Assembly: GCA_016931965.1 (NCBI GenBank)
Contig: JAFGDT010000119.1
Location: forward strand, 1-32,868
Direction of reading: 5' to 3'
Length of the DNA: 32,868 bases
From: a bacterium
GTDB lineage: Bacteria; Zhuqueibacterota; QNDG01; DSAB01
In this document: one piece after another, positions 9,020 through 15,825 of the stretch
How positions within the stretch are numbered: the first letter of the stretch is position 1
Layout: every line of letters starts with the position of its first letter
The notes under the pieces: model-generated
Databases searched by the model: none
Told to the model about the DNA's origin: nothing
What the model saw: the letters and a program-made list of their open reading frames with translations, nothing else
Program-made: the position numbers and the translations under genes

Positions 9020-9074
9020 AAGATCACCTGCTTTGGGAGCAGGAGGTCGTGCTTTCGAATCTCTCCGCCCCGAC
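9020..9074 (+). pseudogene. tRNA-Pro(TGG) 3' remnant
   Basis: A perfect anticodon arm is present: stem CCTGC, loop TTTGGGA and stem GCAGG, reading anticodon TGG. A damaged T-arm (TTTCGAAT with mismatched stems) follows, then the acceptor strand CGCCCCG and A (to 9073). The matching 5' acceptor strand CGGGGCG and a D-arm are absent upstream, so this is not a working tRNA. A second 3' remnant lies at 10893-10923; the two agree at about 24 of 30 positions. Confidence 0.75.
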
Positions 9075-9106
9075 AAATATCAAAAAAATAGGATTTTAGA
9101 TTCCAT

Positions 9107-9314
9107 ACCACATATTTTTATTCCTTGACATTCATGAAAAGATTTCGTAAATATTATCGTCAAATAAACTAATCCCACTTCAGATATTTTATTATACCTG
9201 TTGTGCTTTTGGGGAGGTTAAGGCATGATTGGTAAAACCATTTCCCATTATAAGATTCTTGAGAAGTTAGGTGAAGGCGGCATGGGTGTCGTCTACAAAG
9301 CCGAAGACACCAAA
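9107..9314 (+). repeat. Direct repeat, copy A (kinase promoter plus first 30 codons)
   Basis: This segment closely matches 11100-11307, running from the upstream promoter through codon 30 of the kinase gene (ending GACACCAAA). Differences are scattered and mostly silent in the coding part, so the duplication is not recent. Similarity ends abruptly at 9314, where the DoxX gene region begins. Confidence 0.85.
9125..9153 (+). promoter_or_regulatory. Sigma70-type promoter of the kinase stub / DoxX gene
   Basis: TTGACA (9125-9130), a 17-base spacer and TAAATA (9148-9153). The same layout is kept in the copy at 11118-11146 although the surrounding bases have diverged, which supports function. Confidence 0.65.
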
Positions 9315-9320
9315 TGTTAA
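9225..9320 (+). pseudogene. Truncated 5' end of a Ser/Thr kinase gene
   Basis: ATG 9225, behind GGGGAGG, opens a 31-codon frame whose first 30 residues ([30 protein letters not shown]) equal the N-terminus of the kinase at 11218. It includes the glycine-rich loop, then ends in Cys and TAA. Nothing of the catalytic lobe remains. It is either a relic or now serves as a translated leader for the DoxX fusion gene, whose start codon lies 17 bases after the stop. Confidence 0.85.
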
Positions 9321-9337
9321 TTAAAAGAGGTGTAAAC

Positions 9338-10891
9338 ATGAATACAACACTTTCATCCCGGCAATCAACATTGTTGGTAATACTCCGTATGATTATTGGT
9401 TGGCATTTCTTGTATGAAGGCATTGCCAAAATGATTATTCCCGGTTGGACTTCAGCAGGTTATCTACAAAGTGCCCAGTGGATTTTTGCACCTATTTTTC
9501 AAGCAATGGCCAGAAGCGCTGTAACAGTGGCGGTGGTCGATGCTCTGAACATCTGGGGTCTGATGCTGATCGGGATTGGTTTGTTATTGGGTGTATTCAC
9601 ACGTGCAGCTGGCATAGCAGGAATCGGTTTACTTGCTGTTTACTATATATCTAATCCGCCGTTCATCAGCACTTCTTTTGGTGTTCCACTTGAAGGACAC
9701 TATCTGTTTGTCAATAAAACACTCGTAGAAATGGCTGCACTCGCTGTGCTCGTTATCTTTCCAACAGAACGATATTTTAGTATGGACCGGTTTCTAGCAT
9801 ACTGGCTGAGTAGACGAAAACAAAAGGCATCAAAAGATACCGAGAAACAGGTTGAGCCAGTTCAACCAGCGGCAGCCGATGTAAAACGCCGGGAGCTTCT
9901 TAAATATTTAATGACGATTCCCATTCTGGGTGCATTTATTTATGGGACAATCGGCAAATATCGTTGGGAAAAAGTGAATGCCATTACCGGTGCAACTATC
10001 AAAATCAGCGATTTCAAACTGACTGATTTAAGGGGTGATCTGCCTTGTGGTGAAATCAAGGGCAAAAGAATCAGCCGGATTATTGCCGGCGGTAATTTGA
10101 TCGGTGGTTGGGCGCACTCACGGGATTTGATTTATGTGCCATCGCTTTTCAAGGCGTACAATACCGAATACAAAGTGTTTGAGACCCTGCAGCTTGCTGA
10201 GAAAGCGGGTGTTAACACGATCAATATTTTATATACCCAATTTCCGCTCATTAATAAATATAAGCGCATTTTTGGCAGCAAGCTGCAAACCGTTTCCCAA
10301 ATCCACCCAACCAAAGAAGATATTTACAGCCATGTAGATAAGGTGATTGACAGCGGTGTGGATCTTATTCAAATTCAGGGTAACTGTTGCGACTGGCGTG
10401 TTAGAGACGGCGAGATGGATGTTCTGGCCAAATGTATTGATTACATTCGCAAGCAAGGCTATCCGATTGGGTTGGGTGCACATTCGATTCAAGCGTTAAG
10501 AGCCTGTGACGAAGCGGGAATTTTACCGGATTTTTACATGAAGACGCTCCATCATGATCAATACTGGTCGGCACATCCAAAAGAACGGCGGATCCCATTT
10601 TCCGTGGATGGTGAACGGTCACTCGACCATGATGAATTCCATGATAATATGTTCTGTCTATTTGCGGATGAGACGATTGAGTTTATGAGACAGAAAAACA
10701 TCCCGTTCATTGCCTTTAAAGTGCTGGCCGGTGGTGCGATTCATCCAAAGGATGGTATCCGGTTCGCATTTGAGAATGGTGCTGATTTTGTCTGCATTGG
10801 CATGTTCGATTACCAGGTAGTAGAGGATGTGAATATTGCCCTGGATATATTATCCGATATTCCAAAGCGGACACGCATGTGGTGTGCTTGA
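9338..10891 (+). CDS. DoxX membrane domain fused to a TIM-barrel (aldo/keto-reductase-like) domain
   Basis: I chose ATG 9338, preceded by AAAGAGGTG, over ATG 9314, which overlaps the kinase stub; this gives 517 residues. Residues about 12-145 form a four-helix DoxX-like domain (LRMIIGWHFLYEGIAKM opening; FVNKTLVEMAAL near 124-135). A linker follows, then an internal twin-arginine-like signal anchor (KRRELLKYLMTIPILGAF, 183-200), and a soluble domain of about 300 residues. The soluble part begins ISRIIAGGNLIGGWAHSRD and has alternating strand-helix units (GVNTINILYT, GVDLIQIQGN, GADFVCIGMF) typical of a TIM barrel of the aldo/keto-reductase type; I do not know its reaction. The internal signal suggests the barrel lies outside the cytoplasm. 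The gene sits between two tRNA-Pro remnants behind a borrowed kinase promoter. Confidence 0.7.
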   Translation: MNTTLSSRQSTLLVILRMIIGWHFLYEGIAKMIIPGWTSAGYLQSAQWIFAPIFQAMARSAVTVAVVDALNIWGLMLIGIGLLLGVFTRAAGIAGIGLLAVYYISNPPFISTSFGVPLEGHYLFVNKTLVEMAALAVLVIFPTERYFSMDRFLAYWLSRRKQKASKDTEKQVEPVQPAAADVKRRELLKYLMTIPILGAFIYGTIGKYRWEKVNAITGATIKISDFKLTDLRGDLPCGEIKGKRISRIIAGGNLIGGWAHSRDLIYVPSLFKAYNTEYKVFETLQLAEKAGVNTINILYTQFPLINKYKRIFGSKLQTVSQIHPTKEDIYSHVDKVIDSGVDLIQIQGNCCDWRVRDGEMDVLAKCIDYIRKQGYPIGLGAHSIQALRACDEAGILPDFYMKTLHHDQYWSAHPKERRIPFSVDGERSLDHDEFHDNMFCLFADETIEFMRQKNIPFIAFKVLAGGAIHPKDGIRFAFENGADFVCIGMFDYQVVEDVNIALDILSDIPKRTRMWCA

Positions 10892-10892
10892 A

Positions 10893-10923
10893 AGCTCGTG
10901 GGTTCAAATCCCACCGCCCCGAC
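10893..10923 (+). pseudogene. tRNA-Pro 3' end remnant
   Basis: An intact T-arm (GTGGG, TTCAAAT, CCCAC) is followed by the acceptor strand CGCCCCG, discriminator A and a near-CCA end. The 5' two thirds of the tRNA are missing; the DoxX fusion stop codon (10889-10891) directly adjoins. A Rho-independent terminator follows 20 bases later, as expected behind a real tRNA gene, so this is probably the original 3' end of the locus. Confidence 0.75.
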
Positions 10924-10943
10924 GATTGTAATTAAGAAAAATT

Positions 10944-10970
10944 AGCCCCATCTCTGATGGGGCTTTTTTT
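10944..10970 (+). terminator. Rho-independent terminator
   Basis: AGCCCCATC (10944-10952), loop TCT, GATGGGGCT (10956-10964), running into seven T (10964-10970). It is a strong 9-bp stem, placed to end transcription of the DoxX fusion gene and, ancestrally, the tRNA. Confidence 0.9.
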
Positions 10971-10992
10971 GTATACGAAACTGTATACGAAA
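10970..10992 (+). repeat. Tandem 11-mer next to the terminator
   Basis: TGTATACGAAA occurs at 10970-10980 and 10982-10992, a 12-base period, immediately after the terminator T-tract. Short repeats just past a tRNA 3' end are a common position for integrase binding or attachment sites, but no integrase gene is in the window. Confidence 0.45.
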
Positions 10993-11099
10993 TTCTTTGA
11001 TCATCCAAGATAAAAAATCGGCCAGGATATTCATCCTGTCCGCAATATTTTTTGGGAAAGGATGTCTTCGTACATCAAATAATCACTTTTAAACTACAA

Positions 11100-11307
11100 A
11101 CCACACATTTTTATTCCTTGACATTAATCTGAAGATTTCGTAAATATTAGCATTCAATGAACTAATCCTACTTTAGTTATTCCATTATACCTGTTGTGCT
11201 TTTAAGGAGGTTAAGGCATGATTGGTAAGACCATTTCCCATTATAAGATTCTTGAGAAGTTAGGTGAGGGGGGAATGGGTGTCGTTTACAAAGCCGAGGA
11301 CACCAAA
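11100..11307 (+). repeat. Direct repeat, copy B (start of the intact kinase gene)
   Basis: This is the counterpart of 9107-9314. It contains the promoter, the AAGGAGG ribosome binding site and the first 30 codons of the complete kinase gene. Confidence 0.85.
11118..11146 (+). promoter_or_regulatory. Sigma70-type promoter of the kinase gene
   Basis: TTGACA (11118-11123), a 17-base spacer, TAAATA (11141-11146), about 70 bases upstream of ATG 11218. It is conserved in the duplicated copy at 9125-9153. Confidence 0.7.
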
Positions 11308-13881
11308 CTCAAACGCACCGTCGCCCTGAAATTCCTGCCTCCCCATGCATTGGGCTCTGAAGAGGAAAAGACCCGGTTTGTACACGAAGCCCAGGCAGCC
11401 GCCGCTTTAAGCCATCCCAATATCTGCACGGTTTATGAAATAGACGACGTTGATGGTCAGACCTTCATTGCCATGGAATACGTTAAAGGGGAAAGCCTGA
11501 AGGAGAAGATCGCAAAAGGTCCCCTCAAGCTGAAAGACGTCATCCAGATCGGCATTCAGGCAGCTGACGGTTTAAACGAAGCCCACAGGAAGCAGATGAC
11601 ACACCGGGATATCAAGAGTGGTAACATCATGATCACAGAGAACAACCGTGTGAAGATCATGGATTTCGGACTGGCCAAGCTCACAGGAAGGACAAAGGTC
11701 ACAAAGACAGGCACAACCGTGGGCACCATCTCCTACATGTCTCCTGAACAGATCAAAGGCGAGAAGGTGGATCACCGTTCCGATATCTGGTCATTGGGTG
11801 TTGTGCTTTATGAGATGATCAGTGGACAGTTTCCGTTTCCGGGAGAGTATGAGCAGGCGGTTGTTTATAATATCATGAATGAAGAGCCGGAACCATTGAC
11901 AGGATTGAGAACCGGTGTACCTATAAAACTGGAAGAGATTGTCAACAAGCTTTTTGCCAAGGATCCAGAGAACCGTTATCAGCATATTGATGAACTGCCT
12001 GTGGATCTAAAATCAATTGATCTTTCCTCCACATCTCAGGTTTCAAGAAGGTCCATTTCAGACATCACCACACAGAAAATTGCTGTGAAACAGAAGAGAA
12101 TTGATTGGAGGATTATTGCACCGATATTAGTCATAACAGCACTTATATTTACTATCGTGGGCTGGCTTTTAAAACCTCAGCCAGAACCGGAATCCAAAAT
12201 TGTAAGTATTTTTCCACATCCCTTTTCACCGGATGAAACATTCTACACCAACACACTTGCTATTTCACCCGACGGTACAAAGTTTGTTTACGGTGCAACG
12301 ACTGAAGGTGTTAGTCAACTCTATTTTCGTAAGATGGATCAACTCAATCCTATACCGATAACCAGCACTGGCAGTTCTCCAAGACCATTCTTTTCACCTG
12401 ATGGAAAAGAATTGGCATTTTTTTATGATAACGCACTGAAAAAAGTGTTCATCGATGGCGGATCTCCTGTAACTTTGTGTGATGATGTACCCAATAGTGG
12501 TGGAACCTGGGGAGATGATGGGACCATAATATTCAGAACAGATTTTGGACTTTCACGTGTATCTTCTTCTGGTGGAATCCCTGAAGTGATTTTAGCTCCC
12601 GATTCTGGAAAAAGCATCAGTTATTACCGCTGGCCTGAAATGCTCCCTGACAGCAAAGCGATTCTCTATACGGTCTGGGAAGGTAGTACCCCCGACGAGG
12701 CCAACATTGCTGTACTTAATTTGGAAACCGGTGAGTCAGAAATACTCATTAGAGAAGGAACACGGCCACTCTATTCAATGACAGGTCATATTTTGTTTGG
12801 CCGGAGTGGCTCGTTCTGGGCAGTCCCGTTCGATGCAAAGAAACTCAAGATAACGGGACGTGAAGTACCGGTTTTGGAGGGAGTTGATGTACCGAGTTCA
12901 GGTGATGCGTTATTTAGAGTTTCATCAAATGGGAATCTGATATATATCCCTGGTGCGGGAGCAACAGTGGAACGTTCGCTGGTTCTTGTTAACCGCAATG
13001 GTGATGAGACATTATTGACAGATAGAAGATATATTTACGGGGATCCACGCTTTTCACCCGACGGTACCAAAGTGTCAGTAACACGACTTGATGAAGAGAG
13101 TAACTATAATATTTGGATCCATGATATAAACCGCAACACACCGACTCTTTTGACTCCAATAGACTCTAATAATTTCTGGAATAGCTTTCCTGTTTGGACA
13201 CCAGATGGTCAATATATAACCTTTATTTCAGACAGATCCGGTGTTTATCAAATTTACCGGATACGCGCTGATGGTACAGGAAATGCAGAGCTTCTCTGTC
13301 CAAGTGAAAATACACAGAATACAGGCAATTGGTCAATGGATGGGACATTGTTTGCTTTTTCTGAAGTACATCCAGAAACCGGTCGAGACATCTGGATATA
13401 CACGACAAAAGACAGTACTGCAAGACCTTTTCTCGTTACACAGTATAATGAATTCTCTCCTGCAATCTCACCGGATGGGAAATGGATTTCCTATGTTTCT
13501 AATAGATCAGGACAGAATGAAATATATATTAGACCCTATCCCGGTCCAGGAGGTGGGGTCCTCATATCAACTCAGGGTGGAATTCAACCTGTGTGGGCAC
13601 GTGACGGAAGTGAACTGTATTATCGAGAAGGAGATAAAATGATGGCGGTTTCTATAGAAACACAACCCTCTCTAAAACCGGGGATACCTGAGCTGTTGTT
13701 TGAAGAATCATATCATACGATTTATAGTCAATTTCCTCATTACGACATTCACCCTCATGACAACCGGTTCCTGATGATAAAAAGCGTTGAAGATGAACCG
13801 GGATCTAGATATGATCAAATCAACATCGTCCTGAACTGGTTTGAGGTGCTGAAGGAGAAAATGGCCGGAGCGGGGGAGTGA
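11218..13881 (+). CDS. Transmembrane Ser/Thr protein kinase with TolB-like propeller
   Basis: The 887-residue product starts at ATG 11218, seven bases after AAGGAGG (11204-11210). Residues 9-265 are a complete Hanks-type kinase: glycine loop GEGGMG (16-21), Lys38 (VALKF), Glu57, HRD 129-131 with Asn136, DFG 149-151, the T-rich activation loop and SPEQ (175-178). A basic linker leads to a membrane helix at about 299-318. The rest (330-870) is a PD40/TolB propeller with blade motifs such as ISPDGTKFVY, FSPDGKELAF and WTPDGQYITF. Such proteins are thought to sense something outside with the propeller and signal through the kinase; the ligand is unknown. All catalytic residues are present, so it is predicted active. 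Its tail KMAGAGE and the DNA encoding it are almost identical to the truncated paralogue at the left edge. Confidence 0.93.
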   Translation: MIGKTISHYKILEKLGEGGMGVVYKAEDTKLKRTVALKFLPPHALGSEEEKTRFVHEAQAAAALSHPNICTVYEIDDVDGQTFIAMEYVKGESLKEKIAKGPLKLKDVIQIGIQAADGLNEAHRKQMTHRDIKSGNIMITENNRVKIMDFGLAKLTGRTKVTKTGTTVGTISYMSPEQIKGEKVDHRSDIWSLGVVLYEMISGQFPFPGEYEQAVVYNIMNEEPEPLTGLRTGVPIKLEEIVNKLFAKDPENRYQHIDELPVDLKSIDLSSTSQVSRRSISDITTQKIAVKQKRIDWRIIAPILVITALIFTIVGWLLKPQPEPESKIVSIFPHPFSPDETFYTNTLAISPDGTKFVYGATTEGVSQLYFRKMDQLNPIPITSTGSSPRPFFSPDGKELAFFYDNALKKVFIDGGSPVTLCDDVPNSGGTWGDDGTIIFRTDFGLSRVSSSGGIPEVILAPDSGKSISYYRWPEMLPDSKAILYTVWEGSTPDEANIAVLNLETGESEILIREGTRPLYSMTGHILFGRSGSFWAVPFDAKKLKITGREVPVLEGVDVPSSGDALFRVSSNGNLIYIPGAGATVERSLVLVNRNGDETLLTDRRYIYGDPRFSPDGTKVSVTRLDEESNYNIWIHDINRNTPTLLTPIDSNNFWNSFPVWTPDGQYITFISDRSGVYQIYRIRADGTGNAELLCPSENTQNTGNWSMDGTLFAFSEVHPETGRDIWIYTTKDSTARPFLVTQYNEFSPAISPDGKWISYVSNRSGQNEIYIRPYPGPGGGVLISTQGGIQPVWARDGSELYYREGDKMMAVSIETQPSLKPGIPELLFEESYHTIYSQFPHYDIHPHDNRFLMIKSVEDEPGSRYDQINIVLNWFEVLKEKMAGAGE

Positions 13882-13896
13882 GTATGAATCATTAAA

Positions 13897-13973
13897 TGTC
13901 ATTGCGAGGAACGAAGTGACGAAGCAATCTCCCTAAGTTCAGGAGGATTGCTTCGCTTACGCTCGCAATGACA
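13897..13973. repeat. Palindromic intergenic repeat (TGTCATTGCGAG family)
   Basis: TGTCATTGCGAG (13897-13908) and CTCGCAATGACA (13962-13973) are perfect reverse complements. Inside them lie a second pair, GAAGCAATC and GATTGCTTC. This nested layout is typical of a REP/MITE-like element widespread in several bacterial phyla. It lies 16 bases after the kinase stop and is unrelated in sequence to the element behind the other kinase-type gene. Confidence 0.8.
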
Positions 13974-14117
13974 ATGTTGGTTTTTCACCTTCTTTTTGGA
14001 CAATCCATGTAAAATTGATAAAAATGGTTAATCAAACAATGTGTGTTCGTGGAATAAAATCGTGAAAAATGATCATATCATCATAGGGGTTCGCTCAATT
14101 TAGAAACGGAATATGTC

Positions 14118-14465
14118 ATGGGCGAATGGATTCAGAGTCTCGATAAAATGGTCGAGAACGCCATTCATTTGAAACAGATTCGGAAATCGGGTCTGCAGTT
14201 TGGGGACCTGATTGTCATCACCACCCGGAATTCTGTCTATTCCATCTGTGTTCTGGATGATAACCTCTATCAGGTCTCCGGCGGCTGGTTTGACCGCAAA
14301 GGGCTGTCACCCATGAAGCTTCCCATCACAGGCTGCACATGGGGCGGCAGTGTCATCAAAATGGATATTGTGGCGGCCTGCGGTCTCTGTCTGGAATTCG
14401 GCAACCGGGTTGTGACCTCGCCCATCCGGAAAATGTGTGTGATCCCCTGTTCCAGTTTGAGTTAA
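14118..14465 (+). CDS. Conserved-looking small protein of unknown function
   Basis: I do not recognise this 115-residue protein. It has no signal peptide or membrane helix. Short beta-strand-like stretches dominate (GDLIVITTRNSVYSICVLDDNLYQVSGG), ending in a cysteine-bearing part (ITGCTWGG, AACGLCLEFG, CVIPCSS) with five Cys but no standard metal motif. Codon use and the balanced amino-acid composition look genuine. No overlapping frame is better. ATG 14118 is preceded only by a weak ribosome binding site. It is bounded by repeats at 13897-13973 and 14598-14623 and shows no operon partner. Confidence 0.6.
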   Translation: MGEWIQSLDKMVENAIHLKQIRKSGLQFGDLIVITTRNSVYSICVLDDNLYQVSGGWFDRKGLSPMKLPITGCTWGGSVIKMDIVAACGLCLEFGNRVVTSPIRKMCVIPCSSLS

Positions 14466-14597
14466 GAGCGCAAACAGCATCATCATGATTATATTCATAA
14501 TGATAATTTGATAAATTTCATTAAAATGCAAAAAGGTCAGCTGTCATGCCAGATTGATTGAATCGGGCACACAAGGGGCGGGATGACACTCCCATAG

Positions 14598-14623
14598 ATT
14601 CCCGCTCAAAACACGGCGGGAAT
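14598..14623. repeat. Short palindromic repeat
   Basis: ATTCCCGC (14598-14605) and GCGGGAAT (14616-14623) pair perfectly around a 10-base loop, within a GC-rich stretch (14570-14635) that stands out from the AT-rich intergenic sequence. It resembles dispersed REP-type elements. No gene is visible between 14466 and 14733. Confidence 0.55.
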
Positions 14624-14733
14624 AACACCCCCCTTTTGATAAAATCATTTTTGGATTCGTTCCGTTTTCATTTTAAAGCATTTCATTTATGGAAATTTAC
14701 CAAAATTCAGATCATAAAAGAAAGGGATTGTTT

Positions 14734-15657
14734 ATGATGAAAGAGGAAGGAGAAAAGAACCAGCATGATAGAGGGGGGATTTCGCGGCGTCGTTTTATGG
14801 GCAGTGCTGCGGGTGTCGCAGCAATGGGTATACTGCCGGCCGCCGGATACATGGCCGGTAATCCACAGGATACTGTTGAGGAAGAAAAATCCATTCAGAA
14901 GGGGCGCATCCAGCAGAGTGTCTGCCGATGGTGCTACGGACGCTTCGGTATTGAAGAACTTGCAGCCCATGCAGCAAGGATCGGACTGAAAGGTATTGAT
15001 CTTGTGGACCAGGCTGACTGGCCGGTTCTCAAGAAATACGGCCTGATCTGTACCATGGCTTGGGGTAATACGACCCGCACCGGGATCAACCGCAGGGAAA
15101 ACCATGAAGAGGTCATCGCCACGATCCAAAGTGCTATCGAGCAAACTGCCGAAGCAGGATTCCCCAATGTCATCGTCATGTCCGGCAACAGGGGGGAGGA
15201 TCTCGATGATGATGTCGGTCTCCAGAACTGTGCCGTAGCCCTCAAGCAGCTGGTGCCCTTTGCCGAGGAGAAAAAGATCATGCTCTGCATGGAACTGCTC
15301 AATTCCAAGGTCAACCATCCCGGCTATATGTGCGACCGGACGCACTGGGGTGTCGAGCTGGTTCAACAGGTCGGCTCTCTGTGGTTCAAGCTGCTCTATG
15401 ACATCTATCACATGCAGGTTCAGGAGGGGGATATCATCGCTACGATCCGAGAGAACAAAGACTACATTGCCCACTATCACACGGCAGGCGTACCGGGGCG
15501 CCATGAAATCGACGAGACACAGGAGCTGTACTATCCCGCCATTGTGCGCGCCATTATTGAGTCGGGTTTTCAGGGCTATCTCGCCCATGAGTTCACACCG
15601 ACGAGCGACGATCCGCTCAACTCGCTGACCGAGGCCGTGAGAATTTGTGACGTATAG
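14734..15657 (+). CDS. Tat-exported hydroxypyruvate-isomerase-like TIM barrel
   Basis: From ATG 14734, with GAAAGGG upstream, the protein has 307 residues; an in-frame ATG at 14689 would add 15 unlikely residues. The N-terminus has a strong Tat signal (ISRRRFMGSAAGVAAMGILPAA, residues 16-37, with RRR at 18-20). The rest is a xylose-isomerase-like TIM barrel close to hydroxypyruvate isomerases: QSVCRWCYGR start, CMELLNSKVNHPGYM with the catalytic or metal Glu, LLYDIYHMQ with Asp and His, and AHEFTPTSDDP with the second Glu. These enzymes interconvert hydroxypyruvate and tartronate semialdehyde; exported relatives may act on other keto sugars. A second Tat-exported sugar enzyme (Gfo/Idh) follows on the same strand 168 bases on, so the two may share a pathway. 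Confidence 0.85.
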   Translation: MMKEEGEKNQHDRGGISRRRFMGSAAGVAAMGILPAAGYMAGNPQDTVEEEKSIQKGRIQQSVCRWCYGRFGIEELAAHAARIGLKGIDLVDQADWPVLKKYGLICTMAWGNTTRTGINRRENHEEVIATIQSAIEQTAEAGFPNVIVMSGNRGEDLDDDVGLQNCAVALKQLVPFAEEKKIMLCMELLNSKVNHPGYMCDRTHWGVELVQQVGSLWFKLLYDIYHMQVQEGDIIATIRENKDYIAHYHTAGVPGRHEIDETQELYYPAIVRAIIESGFQGYLAHEFTPTSDDPLNSLTEAVRICDV

Positions 15658-15825
15658 TCGAGATGCATGAAAATAAATGGTTACAAAACGAAGAGATCAA
15701 TGTGTGTTAAGAGGTTTGATCCTTAACGAGATTTGATTCATTTTATCATCTCTGAATGTATCAGTAAAAGACCACCCATTTATCATGTTTGACAACATAA
15801 ACAATCAAGAAAGGAGAAACCATTG

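Noticed and set aside
9020..9074. A functional tRNA-Pro
   Set aside because: The anticodon arm is perfect, but no 5' acceptor strand or D-arm exists upstream and the T-stem is mismatched.
14707..15588. A 293-codon reverse-strand frame opposite the hydroxypyruvate-isomerase-like gene
   Set aside because: It mirrors the GC-rich coding strand of a recognised enzyme with a Tat signal; the reverse product has no recognisable motif.
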